Positions 48,701-57,700 of a DNA stretch of 64,000 nt are shown one piece after another. The position numbers and the translations under genes are program-made. Source of the stretch: Pelecanus crispus (Eukaryota; Chordata; Aves; Pelecaniformes; Pelecanidae); assembly GCF_030463565.1 (NCBI RefSeq), contig NC_134659.1, positions 8,316,511 to 8,380,510 on the forward strand, read 5' to 3'. Every line of letters begins with the position of its first letter. The first letter of the stretch is position 1. The notes beneath the pieces were generated by a model. The model was not told where the DNA came from. It saw only the letters and a program-made list of their open reading frames with translations, and searched no databases.

Positions 48701-51700
48701 AAAGATTTCTGAGGTTCCATAGTTTCTAGTTTAAACTTTGTCTTTCCAGTTTTGTGTTTCCTTGTTGCAAGCGTAATGGAAGTTTCTTTGAGCTAAGTTT
48801 TGATAGAGGTTCAAACTGACAAAAAATCATATGATGACGTGATGTTTTATTGTTAGTGTAGAAATAAAAGTGGAATTACGTTCATCTAACCTTAGACATT
48901 GACTGCTTAAGGTCCAATCCAAGACTGTTGTCTGTCATTCCTGTACACCAATGGACGCAGAGGTATCTCCAGAGGGCAGGTCTTCCTGTCTTAGGAAAAA
49001 TGTCTAAGACACAAAGGCAAGTTGTTCTTTGGAAGAACCTATTTCTCTCCATTGACTACACAGGTGTTTAAATGAGTAATTCAAACTGCGTGCAACTTTA
49101 TACCACTGAGGGCAGGGGAGACAAAACAGTCTTTCATGCTGTTTCTGGTGTCACAGCATAATTGTTTGCTTTTGATATTTTGTATGAAATTTGCTATTTA
49201 ATTGTGGATATTATTCACTGGCCTGTGCTGTGTGGAGGTGAACCTTTGGATGCTTAGAAGAAAATATTTTATCTTATTATAAGCTGCTGGCAGTGGTGAC
49301 CAAACTTGGGTGTCCTTTCTAGACCTTTATTCTTAACATTTCTTTGGCACAATCAAAATGAGTCTGCCTATCCCATGCCTAGAAGCAACAACTCCCTCGT
49401 AGTAATATTTAATACTTCAAATGTAATAGGCCCATTTAAAGAACTTATTAAAAAACACTCTGTTTTGTTAGTCTATTGGATTGTCTGAAGGTGATCAGCC
49501 CCTCTATATAGTCACTCACCAGTATGACATGGAGCAAGAGCGTGTATACAAATTAATGCGGTTCAAAAAGGAACTGATCTCCCCAGTCAGGAGTTTCGGT
49601 TTTGTCTCTTCTCAGTTCTGAACTTTGCATGGCCATTTACTCTGATGCAAATTAATGTAGACACTGCTACTGTGAGCAGAGATCCTGTTGCAGCCAGCTG
49701 CAGGCCTAAGGTGCAAAGATGCTAAGAAGAGATAGTAGCTTTTATTAGACTAACTGATATAATCGGAAACACAGACAAGCTTTGCAGTTCATAGCCCCTT
49801 CATCAGTCTGAAAGTTTGTACCCTTTTCTGATTTTATGTGGTTAAAACATCACAGTTGATGCTAAATAAGTACAAGCCAAAGAGAGCAGGACCTTCATAT
49901 TTCTAAACAAGTGGACAAATCTTCAGGTGATTGTATTTTTCCCAAGGTTTCAGTCCTGCTCCAAGCCAGACGTATTCATATCCTTCCTCTGGAGTCTGTA
50001 GGCACATTCTTTACCTGTAACAGGGGATGATGACAGTGGCCAACTTTTATGAAGAGCTTGGAGACTACCAATGTAAACATACCCTGGAAGCAGGATGTCT
50101 CAGTGCTATTATTAGTATTTCATAAACTCAATATTTAACCATCCCATCACTCCAGACATGCCTGTTGCCTTTTCCTAAGGGATCTGCTTTAGCCTCCAGA
50201 GACCATCAACTGCTCTCACATTTTTGCTTCCACCACATCTCACATCAAAGGATCACATGCTGTGGGAAAAGCATCTGCCTACTTTAGATTGTCCTAATAA
50301 CCTGACAGATGGTTTCACTCTTGTCCAGTAATTCTTTTATTTGAGGAACAGTGAATACTGGTTCTCTGTTCATTAAACCTTCCACTTTAGACATGATTAG
50401 ACACCTAGCACCTCAACTGAGCTTTTATTTTCTGTCTCCTTTGTTTCTGGATAGACTGGATCCATAATTTATTAGCCTTAGTGTCCTCCACTGTATATTT
50501 TCCACTTCTATCATCTCTTTTGAGAAATGCATTAGGGGTATGCCATGTCGTTTATGTAGTGATGTGATAACATTTTACATTTTATAATTGATTCCTTCCT
50601 AATAATTCCCAGTACTGACATAACTCTTTTGGCTGAGCAGTCAACCAGTGCTGTATTTCTCTTTTAACACAGAATATGTGGTGATGAGATAGACGGCAGT
50701 ACAATGACCATCCAGAAAGCCATACAATTTCTGTGCTCCTCTGATGACAAATACCAGGCCATGGGTGCTTACTACCTCCAGCACACCTGCTTCCAGGATG
50801 AGTCTGCCAAGCAAGAGGTGAGTAAACTACTTCAGAGCTTCGCTGTCACACTGGATGTGATGGCACATGAGATGGATGAAACTGGTTTTCCTCAGTACCA
50901 AGGATCCATAGGTCCCCTTGATTTTCATGATGGAGCCTTATACCTCATTAGTCACACTCAGGAATTAATTAAGTAGATTTTTCAACTATTAGTGGCCACT
51001 TTCTCTTAATAGCAGTCAGTCAGTATCTTAACACAGGGGAATAGTTAGTTACCAGGCAGCAGAGGAGACTATGTCCACATTATCATCATAAGCTGCTGTG
51101 ACAGAGATTGGCGGGTTTTGGCGACACAGGAGCAGCCATCCAGATGCCATGTCCTCTTTTGGATGTGATTGCATCTGGTTGCACATAAATCTTCTGCTAT
51201 CTCAGAGCTGCAGTGTCGGAGCCACACAAAATTGCCCTAAATCCCACTGTGATCTTCTTTGTGCATTGCTCACTGACATTTCAGCCATTTTCAGCCATTT
51301 CAGCCATTTTCAGCCATTTTAGCCATTTTCAGCCATTTTCAGCCATCTAAGCAAATGGGTTAATTAGTGATGATGTACAAAGATATTTGATGCAACAGAA
51401 GCCCTTTCTGTAGCACAGCTTATTTTTCTTATGCTATTATTCTCCTATCACTAAACTGACGCCAGCATGCGGGAAAGGAGGCAGTCTCAAGGATGGATGT
51501 GCTGTAGCAAGACTGTCACAAAAGTTTATCCCCACCCTGCTGTGTTTGCAGTCATGCAAACATGGGTTTATCAAGATGCCATCCCTATAGAGGTGGCTTT
51601 CCATTTCCTGATGCAATAGTGGAGCTGGACATGCTGGCACAGTGGGGCTGTACCTCTGTGCCCTTGCTGCAGCTGAACCGAGTGCAGGTACCCCAGCCCA

Positions 51701-54700
51701 CGTTACAGTCACTAATTGTGGGGTGGCCACACCCTTTGTTACCGTTGAAAACACTCTCCGAGCACCGCCTGTCCCATCGCTTCCCAGAAAGATGTGTCAG
51801 AGCAGGTATGTGAGTCATCCGAGTGCACGCTTGTTTTCTTTCCTTTCTAAAAGGTGTTCATTCATTTTTTATTGTCAGCAAATATCCAGCCAATGGGCTG
51901 GTTTGTGCCAGGAGGGGCTTCATGCGGGATCATGTCCCCGGGACACCTGGCACAGAGGACATCCTACAGCAGGAACCCTCATCATTTTGGAGAGCTCAGC
52001 TGGAGGAATTTGCCTTCAAACCTTCCCGGCATGTGTGCAGTGTCCTGCAGGTCGGGGTTCACACCCCTTCCTGATGCTGCCCCTGTTGAGTGCTGGAGTG
52101 TGGCCCAGTAATGCTTCTGGCTGACCTCGAGGGTGTTTACACTGTACCATGGCCATCCCTCTAAGCTCAGCCTGTGATTTCAGGATGCAGATAAATTACC
52201 ACATCATGTCATTATATTGCTATAAATGGCCTCTACAGATAGGCAGAGCAACATTTTCACCCGATGTAAACTGATGGAGGCAGGTGAAAGTTTGTGGGAG
52301 CAAGCACATTTACATCAGCAAAGGATTCAGTCCGCGGCCATTACTCATAGACATCCACTTCTAGAGTTTAAGCTTAAACCTCAAGGCCAGCACCTTTGTG
52401 CTCATGACCTATGGCCTGAACCAGACATGCCATCTGCAAGCTCTAACCATCCTTTACTGCCACGCCTGCTTTTCCAGCTCCCCCGAGTATGTGCCATACT
52501 GACTTCTTGCATTGCCATGAGTTGTCCCTGTCCCAGAAATACTCTGCACACCATGCTGATGGCAGCTTGTCTTTCCTGGTACAGGTCTATCGGCTGGGGG
52601 GAATCGCTAAACTTGTGGAGCTGCTCCGCAGCACAGACCAGAACGTACAGCGGGCGGCAGCTGGAGCTCTCCGAAATTTGGTCTTCAAGAATCCAACCAA
52701 CAAGATAGAAACCCGGCGGCAGAATGGAATAAGGGAGTGTGTGAGCCTCCTACGGAGGACAGGGAACACTGAAATTCAGAAACAACTGACAGGTACACAG
52801 CAGACTGCTAAGCCCTCAACAAGGACCGTGCTCCTCCCTGCCTGTGGTCCCTGTTACTCCAGCACGTAAAGCCCCAGTAGCCATGATGCTGCCATATCAC
52901 AAAGAGGACATTTTATGCTCCTGTCACAGCAAATGGCAACCTAAAACAGAAGGCAGAGGAGGTCCTGGCCCTTCAATGTCCCGTAAGGGTTTCTCACACC
53001 ATAAGTGCCCTTTGGTGAAGTACCTGCCCCAGGTTTCCCCCCGAGCTGTGGCCACCCTGCCATTCCCATGCCTTCCTGCACCCCTGGCCCCCGTGTTGTT
53101 CCCAGGGAAGGTCAAGGGTGCTGGCAATCCCAATATGGTTGGGCAGGTTATCTCATCAGTGTCTCACCTTTTCTTGGAGGATTGATATGTGTTTGTTGGT
53201 GCAGGGCACCCTCAGCTATGACTGAGGTCTTGTGTGCAAGCCTTTACGAGATCCCTGGATGCATTCCCCCTGCAACCTAAAGGCAATAAACACCAATTTT
53301 GGGAGGAGGGAGGATGCTTAGACGCCCACGTCCACATGATACCATGTTCCTGCTGCCCATCCTGCCTGTCTCCCATAGGGCTGGATGGAGACTAAGGTTT
53401 AGAGCAGCCTCTGCACCCTTAGTTCAAAGAGGGATGGAGTGAAGAAGGACTTTGTTGCTGGAATTCACTCTGACCTAAAGAAAGTTCCTAATGCATGGTG
53501 ACCTCTGCTTGAGCTTGTCTCTCACCTCCTTCCTAGGACTGCTCTGGAACCTCTCCTCCACTGATGAATTAAAAGAAGAGTTGATACAGGAGGCCCTCCC
53601 CGTCTTGACAGACTGTGTTATCATCCCTTTCTCTGGCTGGTCTGATGGCAACTGCAATAGGACAAGAGAAATTATTGACCCAGAAGTATTCTTCAATGCT
53701 ACAGGCTGTTTGAGGTGAGTTATCAGGCAGGCACTTACTGTACCTTGTGTCTCTTGAGAACAGCTGAAGCTGTCTAAATCATCTTAGAATAAGCTAAAGA
53801 CACGCTTGCTGCAATTGTATTAATAAAAAATTCTCCTAGATAAAGTTTTCCTGATGGAGAGAAGGTGCAGAAAGAATTACATGTAAAATATTTTTCCTAG
53901 TAGTTTGTTTGTTTGTTTGTTTGTTTTTAAATAAGTTTGTTCTTGCTAAGTCTCTGCTCAAAAAATATGTGGTTTTGTCATGGGAGAGCTGCACTACTGA
54001 AACCTGACAGTGTTCAGCTCAGACCAGGAAACTTCTCACTTTTTGCCCTTAGATTTTTGAGGCTTCCAGCAAAAATTTTGGTTGGTAGGAAACAAACTGG
54101 TTTGAGTTTTAGGTGACAAAAAGAAAGAATTCTCTGTGTTGGGAAAACAAGCATTTTCCCACTGATTGTAACAGATGTTTTAGTACAGAGCGGTCCCATT
54201 GCCCTGGACTTTTCCTGGCTCATTTCATCAGGTGGGTCAGCTACAAAACAGGAGGTGCAGACTGAGCCCGGAGTAGTTTATTTTTTTTAACAGAAAAGCC
54301 AGAGCTCTTTTGTAGAGGATCTTCGCCCTGACTTGCTGTTTCTCCTACCACCCTCCTCCACTTGGATGCGAGCTCCTTGTCTCACTGGGAACAAGTGGGG
54401 GAAAAAAAATACCCTGTATAATTAGGTACTTTCATCAACTGAAGCTCTCCCTGAGGGAGCGCAGTGACGACCGCACCCTTACCAGACATGCAGCTAGTAG
54501 GAGCTGTATCTGCTTAGGAAACAAAATGAGTGAATATGGTAGGGGCCTTTTGAGACGTGATGCTATCGTCTTCTGTGGCTGGGAGCTGTGTCTGAAAGAT
54601 AGTGAGTGCTTCTCCCTTCCCTGTCTTGGAAGGCACCTTCCCCGTGCAGTTGCACGTCGGTATGTGTGGTGTACGTTGCATATGAGGTGCTCCACTTTTA

Positions 54701-57700
54701 AGACCATCTCAACCCACTGATGCCACAAAATAGCCCGTTAAAATGAGCGAAAGGGTATGGTGATACCTTGTAAAAGGAGCTTTTCGTGGAGTTTAACTCG
54801 AAGCAGGCTCTGTCTCCTGAGACTTACCGCAGTCTGTGGCAGTAATATCCAACACGCCCAGTGAAGACTGCCAGATGCAGGTCAGCGGGGGAGCTCAGAA
54901 GGCTGGGGGGAGCAGGACTGGGGAGCAAGCTGAGTAAGGAAAGCAGGGCGGCTGGGTCCAGGGCCTCTGCTCCGAGGGGTGAGCCGGGATTGCTCTGACT
55001 CACAGCCCTGCCACATCATAATGCAGAGATGAGAACAGCCTTGGGTTTGCCCTGGGCTTGAGCCATTGCTGCTCAAGCATTTCTGGATTGCAGATGAATT
55101 CATGTTAATGAGGAGGCTGCAAATCACAGTGAACATCAAATCCAGTTCTGGAACGCCTGGAGTGAATATCTCACAACGACTGCCAACCTCTCTTTGTTTT
55201 TCATTTGCAAGCTACAAGGCAATAAAACAGGGAAGAAAAAAAAAACAACAAAACAAAAAACCACATTTCCTGTTACTGGAAAAACTCCCCTGTCCTGGCA
55301 GCAACCAGTGCTCAGGAATACATTATAACATTACAAACTGGTCAATCCCTCCGGTCAGATCAATTGCTGCTCTTCAGCATCTCTGCCCTATGCAAATATT
55401 GCTGTTGATCCTCTGTAGCTCCATGCTTATAACCATTTGCACGTTCCTGATTTTCACGATAATCCAAGATGATCTTTATTCAGTCTTCTCTATGGAAACA
55501 CCTCCAAGGCGGTGATGTGTCTGTGTAATGTCACATGCATAGCCTCTAAGGCAAAATATTGCTGATAGTTACTTTCACTAGGAGGATGTCTTCTATGCAG
55601 CGTTCCTTAACAGGACATTTTCCTAGATGAAATCAATCCTAAAGAGCAACAAGAGAGCTATGCACCAGTGCCGTCCTACAGCAGGCCTCCAAAATGAGAG
55701 CAGTACACCAGCCTTGCTGAATCTACAAAAATATCCTTAAATTCAATTACAGCCATAGCCAGAACAGAGCACATAGAGACTAGTAAGTGAATCCAACTAA
55801 TCCTCTTTTCTCCTTCTCTCCTGACATGCTCTGTGATGGCTTTCTTCAGAAACTTGAGTTCTGCAGACATGGGGCGCCAGACCATGAGGAATTACCCTGG
55901 CTTGATTGATTCAGTCATGACTTACGCCCAGAACTGCGTGGCTTCTAACCGACCCGATGATAAGGTACCAGATGCTCACCCTGAGCTGTTTGCTAGAGTT
56001 CAGCCCCGTAGTTAATAATTGCAACTTTGGGAATATCTCAAAATGCCTTTCAAACAAACACAAGAGGGGACTGGGCTCTTTGTGGCTGCTCTTGTGCTTC
56101 CAAAGCCTAGTGTGATCTGTTGTAGGACTGCAAGTCCTCTGTGCCCTGGGCCTGAAGTAGAGGTGGGTTTTACAATTTCTCTTTACCAAACACAGAGACA
56201 CAGCAAAATATTTTGGCCCCTGAGCCCCCGGTACGCTTTCCTCCCTTCCCCTCCCACCTTGGGACCCTTCCAGTGCCTTAACCTCCATCTCTTGCTCTTC
56301 CCACCACCACATCTCTTCATCCAGCAGGATTCAAGTTTATAAGCCCCAGACTGGCATCACATTCAGCAAGAAGCCAGGAGCTGGCATCTTTCTGCCAGTC
56401 CCCTCACTGTGACTCTGATTGCTATCTGTAAATGGCACTTAGCTCAGACAAAATGCTGTTTATAGCCACATTTTCAGGAGTTCAACACCTGTGATATTAG
56501 CCAGACACCCTAAAGTGCCCAGCAAAGTACCAAATTATTTCAAATGGGCTCAGGATTGAGCAAATCCTCTTTTGGAGATGGCTTTTGCAAGAACACCAGT
56601 TTCAGCAGCACACACAGCTCTTTGGAAATGCTACCACATGTTTTGGTGTTGGTTACAGGTATCTAGTGAAAATTCTCCCTTGCTCTTTACATTAGGTGCT
56701 CTGACATCCAGGTAAAGGAGGCTTAAAAGCCTGTTCTTGGTAAAAAATGTCCCCTAATCTGTAGCTGTGACTTGGAAAAAGTCACTGGAAGTTGACTAAG
56801 GCAAGAGGAAGACTTTCAAGATTTGGCCTTTCATGGCGGGCAGTTTGATATAACCACCCTCTGCACTCATGCTCTCTTTTCCTGTTTATCAACTTGTCTG
56901 TGGCAGTGGGACCTAACAAAGTTCACTGAGTCAGTCAGCTCACTGAGAGCCATGGTACAGCATTTGGGCTACGTGGCCTTCATTCATGTCTGCTCCACCT
57001 CCTTCCTTCCCATCCATTGCTACGTTAAGCAGGGTCAGGAGCTTATAGAATATAACTGCTAAAAAGGCTAATTATGGCATGGTATATGTCCTCTCTGTAG
57101 CTATAGCAGGTACTGCTCCATATTTTTCTGCCTAACGTGATGGTTGCATTTTTATCCTGGGGGTGATTTCAGTCTGTGGAGAATTGCATCTGCATCCTGC
57201 ACAACCTTTCCTACCGCCTGGATGCTGAAGTTCCCAACAAATACACCCAGCTCAACCACATGGCCCGGAGTGTTTATATGGACAAAACTCTCACAGGCTG
57301 CTTCAACAGCAGGAGTGGTAAAATGGAGGTAAGATGTGCTGCAGAGGGCTTGGAAATGTGATATTCAGCCCCAGGCAGGGGCTGCAAGCAAGGAGCAGGA
57401 TCTGAGCTTCCAGTTTCTCATCTCTTTGTAGAATGACGAGTACGGTGTCCCCCTTCCTGAGGAGGATTTTAAACCCAAAGGACCCAGCTGGCTCTACCAC
57501 TCTGATGCCATCCGCACCTACCTGTCCCTGATGGATCAGAGCAAGAAGGATGCCACCCTGGAAGCTTGTGCTGGAGCCCTGCAGAACCTCACTGCAAGCC
57601 GAGGGCTGGTAAGCACTCCTCTCTCCTCCGCACACATGCTCAGCCAAACGTGACAGCACCTTACAGTAATCAGAAAGGAAAATGTCCTCCTTAAACCTCA

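Larger units (their letters stand above)
42108..50672 (+). other. PKP1: PKP1 intron 3
   Basis: An 8.6-kb AT-rich intron. Contents seen are a CR1-like tail at 45381, a perfect 23-bp duplication at 46611, an A18 run at 48474 and a possible old repeat around 49.7-49.83 kb. No gene supported. Confidence 0.8.
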
